This document shows positions 1 through 8,130 of a stretch of DNA of 64,000 nucleotides, piece after piece. The notes beneath the pieces were generated by a model. That model did not search any database. It worked only from the letters and a program-made list of their open reading frames with translations, and was not told where the DNA came from. A program made the translations under genes and the position numbers. Numbering within the stretch: position 1 is the stretch's first letter; each line of letters begins with the position of its first letter. The DNA is from Pseudomonadota bacterium (GTDB taxonomy: Bacteria > Pseudomonadota > Alphaproteobacteria > Micavibrionales > UBA2020). The DNA lies in contig JAEXMB010000033.1 in the NCBI GenBank assembly GCA_023444705.1, positions 7,782 to 71,781 on the forward strand, given 5' to 3'.

Positions 1-89
1 TGCGCATGGGCAGCCGTGTGCAGGGCCATCAGGGCGCCCGCCGCGACAATCATGAATGCTGTGCGTTTAACCGCCGGAAGCAGGCGCAT
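1..89 (-). CDS. Partial secreted protein, possibly DotC
   Basis: Only the first 29 codons lie in the window; the gene runs off the left edge. From the ATG at 89 the frame gives a basic start (MRLLPAVKRT), a hydrophobic core and a final AHA, a textbook Sec signal peptide. The start overlaps the end of dotD by 23 bases, so the two are probably translationally coupled. In Legionella and IncI plasmids dotD/traH is followed by dotC/traI, which is the only reason to suggest DotC. Nothing in the visible residues is diagnostic. Confidence 0.5.
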   Translation of the reverse strand, partial: MRLLPAVKRTAFMIVAAGALMALHTAAHA

Positions 90-600
90 AGTTCAGCTCG
101 ACAACTTTCTGGTCGACATCGACCGAAATATCCGCGCGCGTGCCAGCCTGCAGGCCAACGTCGCGCAGCACCTCAACCACCGATTTCTGCTTGGCGATCA
201 CATGCACAACCACGGGCGCGGGCGGCACATCGCCGTTGACGCGGAAGCGATAGCCCGCGCGGTCGGCCAGTTTTTGCGTCAGCGGTTCGATCGGGCCGAC
301 CCACTCGACACTGACGCTGCGGCGCAGTTCCTGCGGTGCGGAGGGCACGGACTGGATGGCGACAGCGGGCGTGCGCGCCTGTTCGACCGACGCCAGCGTT
401 TGCAGCGCAGCCGACGCGCGGTCGGCGGCGGATGCCAGACGCAGACTGACCGGATCGGGTTCGGCGACCATTTGCTGGTCGACCTTCTGGTTGAAATTCA
501 GCGGCGCGCAGGCAGCCAGCGTGACGGCGAGCGCGGCGCACGCGACCAGCGCGGCAACGCGGCGGTATGGCAAGAGTGTGACAGCGGTATGTGACGGCAT
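67..600 (-). CDS. dotD: DotD/TraH family type IVB secretion lipoprotein
   Basis: The 177-residue product begins with a lipoprotein signal ending in Leu-Ala-Ala-Cys, with Cys31 as the lipidated residue. The start at 600 is chosen because it opens this signal and has GGAAG upstream; an in-frame ATG at 705 would put 35 basic residues in front. The C-terminal part (about 95-177) has the alternating strand and helix pattern of the secretin N-domain-like fold known for DotD, including GPIEPLTQKLADRAGYRF. In the family, DotD sits in the outer membrane and with DotC brings DotH into the core complex of Dot/Icm systems. It lies 207 bases downstream of the transglycosylase gene, so it may have its own promoter. 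Confidence 0.82.
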   Translation of the reverse strand: MPSHTAVTLLPYRRVAALVACAALAVTLAACAPLNFNQKVDQQMVAEPDPVSLRLASAADRASAALQTLASVEQARTPAVAIQSVPSAPQELRRSVSVEWVGPIEPLTQKLADRAGYRFRVNGDVPPAPVVVHVIAKQKSVVEVLRDVGLQAGTRADISVDVDQKVVELNYAPASGG

Positions 601-807
601 GACGCCTGCGCTTCCCCTAATTTTTACCCTTGTGCAGGCGCGACGCCGTGCCAAAGGCATTTGGCGTGGCTGGCACCGGTCCCCCGACCGGACATCCCCA
701 CGCATGAACCTATGTTTTTTAATTTTATGGGTTTACGCCGCCGCAAGCAAGCCTTTCGCGGACATGATGGCGGCAAAAGTCACAGTGTAATCTGGTAAAT
801 GGAAACT

Positions 808-1296
808 TCAGCGCGTTTGCGCGCCCTGCGTCGTGCGGCTGGCGACGGCGGCACTGGCGCGCGCGTGCGCCGCGACAAGGTCGCTTGGCTGGCGCACAAG
901 GCGGTAGTTCTGCATCGCGCGCAAAACTTTCTCGCGGTACTTGTGGCCGAATTTCGGCGTGGCGGAGTGATACCACGCAATCCCCTGATAAAGACTACCG
1001 GTATCGTTCATCTTTTTACGCAGGATCCACGCACCGACGCCGATGTTGATGCAGGCGTCGTCGCGCACCATCTGCTTGGCGCGGCTTTCCGACACGTTCC
1101 AGTGACGCGCCAGTTCGGGCATCCAGATGGTGTTGATCTGCATGGGGCCAAGGTCGTGCGTGCCGTTGGTGTTGGGCACCGCCTGACCGACGCGCCCGCC
1201 TTCGACATGCAGGATACCGAGAATAACGGGGGCAGGCACAGAATAGGTCTGTGCCGCAGCGAAGATACACATGGCAAGGGCCTGCGCGGTAATCAT
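808..1296 (-). CDS. Lytic transglycosylase of a secretion/conjugation system
   Basis: A 162-residue SLT-domain protein. The catalytic Glu is probably Glu32 in the segment ILHVEGGRVG. It is followed by NTNGTHDLGPMQIN, a signature of small transglycosylases linked to type IV secretion, which open the peptidoglycan locally for machine assembly. Two cysteines (about residues 10 and 92) could form the disulfide seen in this family. There is no strong signal peptide beyond a moderately hydrophobic N-terminus. Its ATG overlaps the stop of the DsbC-like gene in an ATGA, so the two are coupled, and dotD follows. Confidence 0.85.
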   Translation of the reverse strand: MITAQALAMCIFAAAQTYSVPAPVILGILHVEGGRVGQAVPNTNGTHDLGPMQINTIWMPELARHWNVSESRAKQMVRDDACINIGVGAWILRKKMNDTGSLYQGIAWYHSATPKFGHKYREKVLRAMQNYRLVRQPSDLVAAHARASAAVASRTTQGAQTR

Positions 1297-2228
1297 GGCG
1301 TGGCCTCCGGTTGCGGTGCCGGTGTATCTTCGGCAGGTGCCGAGGGCATTTCAGGCGGCAGCAAATCGGCCAGCAATGCCAGCGTGTTTTTCGGACGTCC
1401 CACCATCGCGGTCACCACGCCGTCAGCGGGGCGGCGGTAGATGGTAAAGGGCGGGCCTTGCAGTTTGTTCGTCGTGGCGAAGGCCGTATTGGCGGCGATT
1501 TTTTCAAGCGCGCCGGCGGCGATCTTGTCTTTGCCAAGTGCTGCTTCGTCGCCATTGATATAAGCCTGCCATGCCGCAAAAGGATCGCTGACCGACAAAA
1601 GCGCCGCACCGCCGTCGCGGTTGGCATCCGCAGCACCAAAGGGCACCAGGCGGATCTGCATCTTGCCCGCCTTGACCAGAGGGGCCACGTCCATGAACAT
1701 CGCCTTGCAGTGGTCGCAGTTCACGTTCATGAACATGTATATATAAGGCGCATCGTCGTTGCCGACCTTGACCCATGCGGATTTTTCGGTGCCGCTGTAA
1801 ACCTGTTCGGCCTTGGACAGCTTGCTGGCATCAGCGCCCGCAATAGCGGATTGATCGCCGCTCAGGCGCTTGCGATAGGCGATCAGCTGCGGGGCCGTCA
1901 TGTTCTGCCCTTGCTGGTCGACCATGATGCCCATGACCATCGTGTTTTCAGGCGTGACATAGACAGTCTTGACCGATTTATCGGCACCGATCAGCACGAA
2001 ACCTTCAAGGCTGCCGCTGCGGCCCAGATAGTCGACGATGCCGCCGTTGCGCTCGAAATCGGCGAAGGCAGGGAATTTTTGCGCAAGCGCGGACACTTCG
2101 GCGCCAGCGTCTTGTTGCGCGGGGACAGCCGCAGCCGGTGCCGCCTGTTGCGCCTGTGCAGGCATGACCGCAACCAGCGAAAGCATCGCTGCGGGCAAGA
2201 GGACGGCATAACGTGGCAAAGCGGCCAT
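1293..2228 (-). CDS. DsbC/DsbG-like periplasmic disulfide isomerase
   Basis: The 311-residue product starts with a Sec signal peptide (MAALPRYAVLLPAAMLSLVA...AQA). The start at 2228 is preferred over the frame opening at 2303 for that reason. Residues 50-165 form the dimerisation-like region, and a thioredoxin-fold domain follows with active site Cys171-Asp-His-Cys174. The C-terminus (about 290-311) is a Pro/Ala/Glu-rich tail. IncI plasmids carry a DsbC-like protein (TrbB) in the transfer region, so here it may fold cysteine-containing secretion parts such as the coupled transglycosylase. It is first of a minus-strand string running to dotD. Confidence 0.82.
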   Translation of the reverse strand: MAALPRYAVLLPAAMLSLVAVMPAQAQQAAPAAAVPAQQDAGAEVSALAQKFPAFADFERNGGIVDYLGRSGSLEGFVLIGADKSVKTVYVTPENTMVMGIMVDQQGQNMTAPQLIAYRKRLSGDQSAIAGADASKLSKAEQVYSGTEKSAWVKVGNDDAPYIYMFMNVNCDHCKAMFMDVAPLVKAGKMQIRLVPFGAADANRDGGAALLSVSDPFAAWQAYINGDEAALGKDKIAAGALEKIAANTAFATTNKLQGPPFTIYRRPADGVVTAMVGRPKNTLALLADLLPPEMPSAPAEDTPAPQPEATP

Positions 2229-2466
2229 TGGCTGAAAAAGTTCCCCCGGAAAACAGCGCCCTGCACGGGCGCGGTGACACCTCACCATAGCGAAGGCGCG
2301 CATAAGAATCCAAGCTTGATTGCAAGATTGCCGCCCTGCACCGCGCCGCGCGCCTACCCTACATATCTTAACACAGCTTGGATAACACTTTGGATAAATT
2401 CATTAACACGCGCATAAGTACACGCGGGGACATGCATTTTTATTCATGATAACAACACGATAAAGA

Positions 2467-3006
2467 TCACGGGGCCGGCGGCGGCGATTTTTTGTCGCCA
2501 GGTGCCGGTCCGTCGCTGGCGGGCTTTTCGATGCGCTCGGGCGCGCTGACCATATTGAATCGGGGCGCGATCAAGGTGCGGGTTTCGCTCAAGCCTTCCT
2601 CCTGCTGGCGCAGACGGTCGCGCGCGCTGGCGATATCGGGCATTTCCTCCATCACGCGCAGGCGGCATTTGCGCAGCATCTCGATATAAGCTTCGTGGCG
2701 GTAGGGAATAAGCTGGTCGTCGATCTTGTCGTCAAACAACGTGCGCCCCTTGGTATTGGCGACGAAAAGATCGTCTACATGGGGCAAAACATGCGTCAGC
2801 CAGTCGTATTTCTGGTCCTGAATGGCGCGCTTGATGCCTGCGTGCAATAACGGCAGGCCGTCGCCGTTGCGCGCATGGACATCAGCACCCTTGGCGATGG
2901 TCATGTCAAAAAGCTTTTTGTCGCCGTTCTGCACGGCGGCAAACATCTCGCCGGTCATCAGGGCGATTTGCTTTTTCAGGCCTTCTTCGGTGACGGGGCG
3001 GTCCAT
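2467..3006 (-). CDS. Short ankyrin-like protein with proline/lysine tail
   Basis: A 179-residue cytosolic-looking protein. Residues 18-55 match an ankyrin repeat (AVQNGDKKLFDMTIAKGADV followed by a GDGLPLLHAG turn). One or two more degenerate repeats follow to about residue 110. A charged helical stretch (about 110-140) leads into a tail rich in Pro, Lys and Ala ending KKSPPPAP. This tail type recurs on several ankyrin proteins from 37.5 kb on. It is the nearest ankyrin gene to the type IVB secretion genes (240 bases upstream of the DsbC-like gene). Function unknown; an effector role is inference only. Confidence 0.65.
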   Translation of the reverse strand: MDRPVTEEGLKKQIALMTGEMFAAVQNGDKKLFDMTIAKGADVHARNGDGLPLLHAGIKRAIQDQKYDWLTHVLPHVDDLFVANTKGRTLFDDKIDDQLIPYRHEAYIEMLRKCRLRVMEEMPDIASARDRLRQQEEGLSETRTLIAPRFNMVSAPERIEKPASDGPAPGDKKSPPPAP

Positions 3007-3283
3007 AGGGCGTTATCGGGATTCTATATGCTGTTAATATGCCATAATACATAACAGGTCAGCGTGCAGGAGTCGACCTTCTTTTCGCGCCTAGATGATG
3101 CGCCGCAACAGCGCGGCGCAATAAAATATCATTGAAAAATCAGGAAAATTTAACCTGCAGAGGGCTCTTTTCCCCTTGCCAGCCGATGTAGCGGCGTATA
3201 AGTTTCTTTCCGTATCTAAACCCGAGTCTTTTTATTTATGTCGCAGGCGCGGCGATCAGCACGCGCAGGCCGGAGTAACGACC
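3007..3283. promoter_or_regulatory. Divergent intergenic region with a GC hairpin
   Basis: About 277 bases separate the divergent ankyrin-like gene and the 210-residue membrane protein gene, so both promoters should lie here. A perfect 8-bp stem with a 6-base loop sits at 3099-3120 (arms TGCGCCGC and GCGGCGCA) and is followed by AT-rich sequence without a T run, so it is not a typical terminator. No convincing -35/-10 pair was identified. Confidence 0.35.
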
Positions 3284-3916
3284 ATGAAGGTATCGCAGAT
3301 TTTCAAAGCCAGTGCTGCAGCCGTTGCCATCGGCGGTGCCGGGTATGGCGGCTATGTCGCCGCCGATCATGCGCACCAGTATCTGGCGAAAACCCCGATG
3401 CCCGCGCTGAGCGCAAGCGCGCGTGACCGCGCCAAGGACTACAGCCTGCGCTTTACCACCGTGCTGGCGCAGCAACAACTGCTCGACAACACCACGGACG
3501 AGGAAGAAGCCGGCAACACCCTGTTTGAAGCCAAGCGCGAACTGGCGACCGATGCCGTGCTGGACAGCACGCTGAGCGAAGCCGACCTGTCGCGTCTGGC
3601 GCGCGACTTCAACGCCATCAGCGAAGACGACGCCGTGCGCTTTCGCTCCTACGCCTACGACCCGCAAACCATCGCGCGCCGCAACGAATGCCTGCGCGTC
3701 ACCCCCGCCACCAACGACAAGCACGGAGCCGACCGCTTTGCCTACGCGCAGCGTGTTGAAACCTGCATGATCGAAATGACCGACCAGACTCCGGCGACCA
3801 ATACCATTGCCGCGCGCATAGGCGGCATGATGGGCGGCGGCATGGCTTTCACCTTCCTGCTGGGCTTTTCCGCGCGCCGCCGCATTCACGGCGCCAAGGC
3901 ACCCAAGGCCGGTTAA
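3284..3916 (+). CDS. Unknown membrane protein, two TM segments
   Basis: A 210-residue protein of unrecognised family. The start at 3284 follows GGAG and opens MKVSQIFKASAAAVAIGG, a glycine-rich N-terminal TM segment or uncleaved signal. A charged helical region follows (about 40-165) with two cysteines near 130 and 155. A second glycine/methionine-rich TM helix spans about 177-200, and the tail is basic, ending HGAKAPKAG. The topology suggests a soluble loop between two anchors. It is transcribed towards the YdcZ-like transporter 59 bases downstream. No function can be assigned. Confidence 0.6.
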   Translation: MKVSQIFKASAAAVAIGGAGYGGYVAADHAHQYLAKTPMPALSASARDRAKDYSLRFTTVLAQQQLLDNTTDEEEAGNTLFEAKRELATDAVLDSTLSEADLSRLARDFNAISEDDAVRFRSYAYDPQTIARRNECLRVTPATNDKHGADRFAYAQRVETCMIEMTDQTPATNTIAARIGGMMGGGMAFTFLLGFSARRRIHGAKAPKAG

Positions 3917-3975
3917 GCGCGCCTTCATTGCGTGTTTGACATCATCACACTCTTCGCAAAGGATCCCGCGCCAAG

Positions 3976-4497
3976 ATGCTGAAATCATCTGTCTCGCTGC
4001 TGCCTGTTCTGTTCGCCGCCTTTTCGGGCGCGCTGGTTACCGTGCAGGCGGGCTATAACGCCCAGCTGGGCAAGATGCTGGGCCATCCGCTGTGGGCGAC
4101 GCTGGCGTCCTTTGTCATCGGGCTGGTCGGCATCGTCGCCATCATGGGCGCGCTGCGCGTACCCGCCCCTGTGCTGGGCGGCCTGACGGGCGCGCCGTGG
4201 TATCTGTGGCTGGGCGGCTTTTTCGGCGCCATCTACGTCACCGCCGCGATTATGTACGCGCCGCAGCTGGGCGCTGCGGTCTTTATGGCCGCCGTGGTCG
4301 TCGGGCAAATGCTGGCGTCGCTGTTGCTGGACCATTACGGGCTTGCAGGATTCAGTGAACGTCCTGTATCACTGATGCGCCTGCTTGGCGCGGCGTTGCT
4401 GGTTGTAGGCTTGCTGTTGCTGCAGGCGCCCGCCAAAAAGGCATCGGGTGCCGCAGCGCCCGTTGTGCCCGCCCAGCAAGAGAACCCATTGCCGTGA
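3976..4497 (+). CDS. DMT-superfamily transporter, YdcZ (DUF606) type
   Basis: A 173-residue inner-membrane protein with five hydrophobic helices. It opens with the family-typical segment ALVTVQAGYNAQLGKMLGHP and includes GGFFGAIYVTAAIMYAPQLG. These features fit the YdcZ/DUF606 half-size drug/metabolite transporters of about 150 residues, which probably work as dimers; the substrate is unknown. An AGGA lies upstream of the ATG. Its stop overlaps the GTG start of the acetyltransferase gene (GTGA), so the two are coupled. The C-terminus has an unusual Ala/Pro-rich soluble tail. Confidence 0.82.
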   Translation: MLKSSVSLLPVLFAAFSGALVTVQAGYNAQLGKMLGHPLWATLASFVIGLVGIVAIMGALRVPAPVLGGLTGAPWYLWLGGFFGAIYVTAAIMYAPQLGAAVFMAAVVVGQMLASLLLDHYGLAGFSERPVSLMRLLGAALLVVGLLLLQAPAKKASGAAAPVVPAQQENPLP

Positions 4498-5057
4498 ACG
4501 AACCCCAAACTCCCCGTCAAAGCGCACCCGCAGGACTGATCCAGATCGAGATGGTCGAAACGCTGTCGCCCGCCGATCTCAACGATCTCTGCGACGCAAC
4601 CGATGCTGCCGTAGAAAGCGGCGGCGGCTTTGGCTGGATCACGCCGCCCGCGCGCGAAGTGATGGAGCGTTACTGGAAGGGTGTGATGGTCGTGCCCGAA
4701 CGCCACCTGATCCTCGCACGCCGCGACGAAGTAGTCTGCGGTGCCGTGCAGCTGGTCGAACCCAGCCGCCATAACGAAGCGCAATCGTTTTGCGCCAATA
4801 TCCTTGCCTGCTTCACAGCGCCGTGGGCGCGCGGACAGGGTGCGGGGCGCAAACTGGTCGAAACGGCAGAGAAGCTTGCGCTTGAAATGGGCTACAAGGT
4901 CGTGCAGGTCGACGTGCGCGAAACACAGCAGCACGCGATTACGCTGTTTGAAAAAACCGGCTATGTGCGCTGGGGCGTGAACCCGGCCTATGCTTTCGTG
5001 CAGGGCCAGATGATCCGCGGCTTTTATTACACCAAGACGCTGGCAGCCGTCGGCTGA
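4494..5057 (+). CDS. GNAT-family N-acetyltransferase
   Basis: A 187-residue cytosolic enzyme with GNAT motif A, the acetyl-CoA pyrophosphate loop, seen as PWARGQGAGRKLVETAEKLA near residues 111-130. The motif B region, ITLFEKTGYVRWG, follows at about 148-160. It should transfer an acetyl group from acetyl-CoA to an amine; the substrate is unknown. Translation starts at a GTG overlapping the stop of the YdcZ-like transporter, so the pair may act together, for instance modifying and exporting a small molecule (inference). Confidence 0.85.
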   Translation: MNEPQTPRQSAPAGLIQIEMVETLSPADLNDLCDATDAAVESGGGFGWITPPAREVMERYWKGVMVVPERHLILARRDEVVCGAVQLVEPSRHNEAQSFCANILACFTAPWARGQGAGRKLVETAEKLALEMGYKVVQVDVRETQQHAITLFEKTGYVRWGVNPAYAFVQGQMIRGFYYTKTLAAVG

Positions 5058-5076
5058 TTATTTTCTTTGCTGTTTA

Positions 5077-5706
5077 TCAGGGCTTGGGCGGCGCTTTGGG
5101 CGCGGCAGTCTTTGGCGTGGCCTGATCGTCATTGGCGCGCTTGCGGCCAAAAATGTTGCTGAGGCTGATCGACGCAGCTTTGCGTTCAGGCTGTGGCGCG
5201 GATGTAGGCGCAGGCGCTGCCGGTGCAGCGTTGCCAGCCTTTGCCGCACGTACGGCATCGCGGCGCGCACGCCATGCGCTGGCGATTTCTTCCATCTTGT
5301 AAGCGGCGTAGCGCTTGCCGATTTCTTCCTTGAGGACGGGCAGCGTTTCTCCCTGCGCGCGTGCCCATATTTTTTTACCGCGCCATGCGGCAAAACCGCA
5401 CCCTGCGGCCAGCACGCCAATAAGGCCGGCACCGCTGGCCAGCGTCAGTGCGCCGCCAACAGCAAGCGCAATCCCGCCGCCTGCGGACAGCAGCACACCG
5501 CCAATCGCCGCCGCTGCCGCAACACCCGCAGCGCGCACATCGCGTTTGAAGGGGGCCACGGTTTTATACATGTCCTTGAGCGTTGCGATGATCCAGGTAT
5601 CAGGCGGCAGCAACGCTGAATCCGACGCGATGAAGGGCATGACCTTGCGTGCAAGGCGGCGCGAGGGATCAAGCTTGGCTGGCGTTTGCGTCGGCTGGGT
5701 CATCAC
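5077..5706 (-). CDS. Membrane protein with one glycine-rich TM-hairpin module
   Basis: A 209-residue protein without a recognised family. Residues 1-55 are polar. Residues 60-115 form a very glycine/alanine-rich hydrophobic hairpin ending AAGCGFAAWRGKKIW. The rest is a charged helix (about 120-165) and a basic Pro-rich tail ending AAPKAPPKP. The hairpin followed by a Gly, Lys/Arg and aromatic motif also occurs twice in each of the products encoded at 5715-6677 and 10952-11773, so the three look like one family. It starts 9 bases after the stop of the 320-residue gene, so the two form an operon. Function unknown. Confidence 0.65.
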   Translation of the reverse strand: MMTQPTQTPAKLDPSRRLARKVMPFIASDSALLPPDTWIIATLKDMYKTVAPFKRDVRAAGVAAAAAIGGVLLSAGGGIALAVGGALTLASGAGLIGVLAAGCGFAAWRGKKIWARAQGETLPVLKEEIGKRYAAYKMEEIASAWRARRDAVRAAKAGNAAPAAPAPTSAPQPERKAASISLSNIFGRKRANDDQATPKTAAPKAPPKP

Positions 5707-5714
5707 ATCAATCC

Positions 5715-6677
5715 TTATTTCTTTTTATTGTCGGGCGCGCACGCTTTGGGCGCGGCGCGATGATCGCTCGGGTTATCGTTGGCGCTGTCGCTGTCGGGTT
5801 TTGCGCCCTGCGCGAAATCCGCGCGCGCGCTAAGCTGGCTGACAGGCGCTTTGCCCGTTTGCGCGGGCGGTGCCATCTCGCGGTTGGCAACCATCGCGGC
5901 GGCGGCTTTTTCCGCACGCGACACACGGTGCCAGCGGATCAGCGATTTGCTGCCGAAGTAAAGCCCGGCACATCCGCTGACGACACCCGCAACGGCCCAC
6001 AGCGCAACGAAAGACACGGCACTGCCGATCGCAACGACAGGCAGAACGGCCAGTTGCGCCGCCAGCACCCACGCACTCATGCCGGTGGTCAGCGCCGCAC
6101 CGCTCAGTGCCGTGGTGCCAAGCATCCATTTTTTCTGTTCGCGGATGAAGCGTTCGGTCACTTGCCAGATGCGTGTCTGCCCGACGGCCTTGACGGCCTT
6201 AAGCTCTGCAATCTTGTTGACGGTGCGATAGAACGGGCGGTCCGATGCCGCGGGTACGGGCGGCGGCGGTACGGACGGATCGGCCGTCTCGCCGTTCTTC
6301 ATTGAATCATAAGCGGCGCGCATGCGGCCCAGAATAAAACGTGTGCCGGCAATGATGCCCACGGTTGCAACGCCCGCCACCACGGCAACGCCGGTGATCA
6401 TCGTCGCCGCCAGCATGAAAGGCAGCGTCATCGCATAGGCGCAGGCACCGGCCACCGTCAGCGCCGTCATGGCGGCACCCGAGCGCACCGCCATCATGTG
6501 CAGCCAGAAGGTATGGTCGCGGCTCAGCTCGTTCATGAAGGTATAGATCGTATTGAAGGCGCGCTTGGGCGAACGCAGCGAGGCCAGCAGCGATTTCAGC
6601 CAGCGGCGTTGCACGGCAGAATCGCCCGCAGCGGCTGGGGTCTGGTTTTCCGTTTGTGTTTCAGGCGTTTGCGTCAT
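5715..6677 (-). CDS. Membrane protein with two TM-hairpin modules
   Basis: A 320-residue protein with two glycine/alanine-rich hydrophobic hairpins (about 60-120 and 175-240). They end GIIAGTRFILGRMR and CAGLYFGSKSLIRWHR respectively, so the same unit is repeated inside the protein. The N-terminus (1-30) and C-terminus (260-320) are polar, and the C-terminus is Ala/Pro/Lys-rich, ending PDNKKK. It is first of a two-gene minus-strand operon and divergent from the small genes at 6934. No family or function is recognised. Pore-forming or membrane-remodelling roles are possible from the hairpins but are speculation. Confidence 0.65.
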   Translation of the reverse strand: MTQTPETQTENQTPAAAGDSAVQRRWLKSLLASLRSPKRAFNTIYTFMNELSRDHTFWLHMMAVRSGAAMTALTVAGACAYAMTLPFMLAATMITGVAVVAGVATVGIIAGTRFILGRMRAAYDSMKNGETADPSVPPPPVPAASDRPFYRTVNKIAELKAVKAVGQTRIWQVTERFIREQKKWMLGTTALSGAALTTGMSAWVLAAQLAVLPVVAIGSAVSFVALWAVAGVVSGCAGLYFGSKSLIRWHRVSRAEKAAAAMVANREMAPPAQTGKAPVSQLSARADFAQGAKPDSDSANDNPSDHRAAPKACAPDNKKK

Positions 6678-6933
6678 TGAAAGGACATCGCTTGAATCTG
6701 GTGGGCGTTAAGACACAACTGGCGGACGTTTTTACTGTCGCAGAATATCAAAACAAATCAATGGTGTGTTGCGAAAAGGCGTTATCCGCCGGGGGTGTTA
6801 ACATATTGTTCATGATATTTGCATAAAGTACATAGTGTGGAAAGCAAAAAACATGGGGCTACATAAGGTTTTTTGCCGGACCACACGGGAATATCCCAAG
6901 GGGCAAGCCCCTTTATAAGAGGAGAAGGCAACG

Positions 6934-7200
6934 ATGGAAAACGTGGTGGGTTTAAAATATACGGGCACGGGGTTCTTTGACCTCAGCGCCAATAACGGCC
7001 TCGGCGAATACAAAGGCTACTTTGTGGTGATGCGCCCCGGCCAGGAAAACGAGGCACAGGACAAGTTGCGCGCCTTTAGCTCGGCAGGTGCCAAAAACGC
7101 CATGCGCGTGCGCGACGGCGTCATCGCCCTGACGCGCAAACAGGCGGAAGAGCGTATCGCAGCCATCCGCCGCAAGCTCAGCGAAATCGAAGGGAACTGA
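6934..7200 (+). CDS. Small unknown protein, 88 residues
   Basis: This small gene has a strong ribosome binding site (AGAGGAGA at 6917-6924) before its ATG. It encodes 88 residues without a signal peptide or TM helix. The N-terminal half is strand-like with aromatic and glycine residues (LKYTGTGFFDL); the C-terminal 35 residues form a highly charged helix. It is followed after 2 bases by the 57-residue gene, and a terminator closes the pair. No family recognised. Confidence 0.6.
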   Translation: MENVVGLKYTGTGFFDLSANNGLGEYKGYFVVMRPGQENEAQDKLRAFSSAGAKNAMRVRDGVIALTRKQAEERIAAIRRKLSEIEGN

Positions 7201-7202
7201 CC

Positions 7203-7376
7203 ATGTCCAAGCAAACTGTTATCGACACCCTGCAAACATCCATCGACGGCTTGCAAGCCTTTGCACTGGATGCCGCCAACCCCGCAATCGTGGGCCCGGC
7301 GCGTGACGCGGCGCTTGCCAAGCAGGCAGGCGTTGACCACGTGGCCAACCGCGCGGTACACGTCAAGCTCGGCTAA
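7203..7376 (+). CDS. Small unknown protein, 57 residues
   Basis: A 57-codon frame starting at the ATG at 7203, two bases after the stop of the 88-residue gene and before a strong terminator. The product begins MSKQTVIDTLQTSIDGLQAF, has an amphipathic helical look and ends HVKLG. The preceding frame supplies a purine-rich upstream sequence (GAAGGGAAC) that serves as its ribosome binding site. The spacing and terminator argue that it is real. Function unknown. Confidence 0.55.
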   Translation: MSKQTVIDTLQTSIDGLQAFALDAANPAIVGPARDAALAKQAGVDHVANRAVHVKLG

Positions 7377-7386
7377 AACAGCCTCT

Positions 7387-7442
7387 ATCAACAACAAAAA
7401 GTCCCTGCAGGTCCATCGCTGCAGGGACTTTTTGTTGTTGAT
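7387..7442 (+). terminator. Rho-independent terminator with 24-bp perfect stem
   Basis: Two arms of 24 bases (7387-7410 and 7419-7442) are exact reverse complements around an 8-base loop. The GC-rich core is GTCCCTGCAG-type, and A and T runs flank it on the two sides. The stem is unusually long and could terminate either strand. It closes the two small genes at 6934-7376. Confidence 0.85.
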
Positions 7443-7467
7443 GCGCCTTGCGCGCGGCGGCTAGAAT
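7438..7467 (+). promoter_or_regulatory. Candidate promoter of the HIT gene
   Basis: TTGATG at 7438-7443 and TAGAAT at 7462-7467 are separated by 18 bases, ahead of the HIT gene ATG at 7495. The -35 element lies at the end of the terminator stem. This is a motif match only. Confidence 0.35.
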
Positions 7468-7494
7468 CATCATGCATTTCAAGGGAGCGCTGCC

Positions 7495-7854
7495 ATGACC
7501 TATGACACCAGCAATATCTTTGCCCGCATCCTGCGCGGTGAAATTCCGTGCAAGAAAATCCACGAAAGCGCGCATAGCCTTGCGTTTCACGACATCGCGC
7601 CACAAGCCCCCGTGCATGTGCTGGTCATTCCTAAAGGTGCCTATAGCGACATGAGCGATTTTGCCGCCAATGCCAGCGCCGAAGAAAAGGCGGATTACTT
7701 TGCTGCCATCGGCGCAGTGGCCGAGATGACCGGCCTGAAAGATGAGGGCTATCGCCTCATCAGCAATTGCGGCAGCAACGGCGGGCAGGAAGTGCCCCAC
7801 CTGCACGTCCATCTGGTGGGCGGCAAGAAACTCGGCAAGATGCTCGCGGGCTGA
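7495..7854 (+). CDS. HIT-family (HINT-like) nucleotide hydrolase
   Basis: A 119-residue cytosolic protein with the histidine triad H102-L-H104-V-H106 in VPHLHVHLVGG. The N-terminal FARILRGEIPCKKI is typical of HINT/PKCI proteins. Members hydrolyse AMP or adenosine phosphoramidates and related nucleotide conjugates. Length and motif spacing match the bacterial family. AAGGGAG precedes the ATG. It is probably monocistronic, between a terminator and the long leader of the Clp-like gene. Confidence 0.93.
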   Translation: MTYDTSNIFARILRGEIPCKKIHESAHSLAFHDIAPQAPVHVLVIPKGAYSDMSDFAANASAEEKADYFAAIGAVAEMTGLKDEGYRLISNCGSNGGQEVPHLHVHLVGGKKLGKMLAG

Positions 7855-8130
7855 GCGCGACTCGCCCGCCGCCCCCCGCTTTCCCATACATGAATGCCGC
7901 ATTGCGGCAAAAGGCGCTTTGGACGAAAAAACCCATTTTTTGTAATATTGTTTTAATATTTCAATCTGAACGGCCTTAAAATTGCCAAAGTATTAATTTT
8001 TCGGTAATTTTATCTTGTCGAGAATCCTGATCGCCTGTACCTTACGTAAACGATCTGACATCCAAATAACAAAAAAGGCTCCGGCCGTTTCTGGCGGTTG
8101 AGAGGCTTGTTTTCAGGAGGCCACTTTCCC
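7855..8130 (+). promoter_or_regulatory. AT-rich leader upstream of the Hsp100-like gene
   Basis: This 276-base gene-free stretch is AT-rich in its first half, with an AATATT-GTTTT-AATATT symmetry near 7940-7962. It ends in a strong Shine-Dalgarno (CAGGAGG at 8114-8120) before the ATG at 8131. A promoter is expected, but I could not choose a clear -35/-10 pair. Confidence 0.35.

Noticed and set aside
3099..3120. GC hairpin as a terminator
   Set aside because: No T run follows on either strand; it is between divergent genes.
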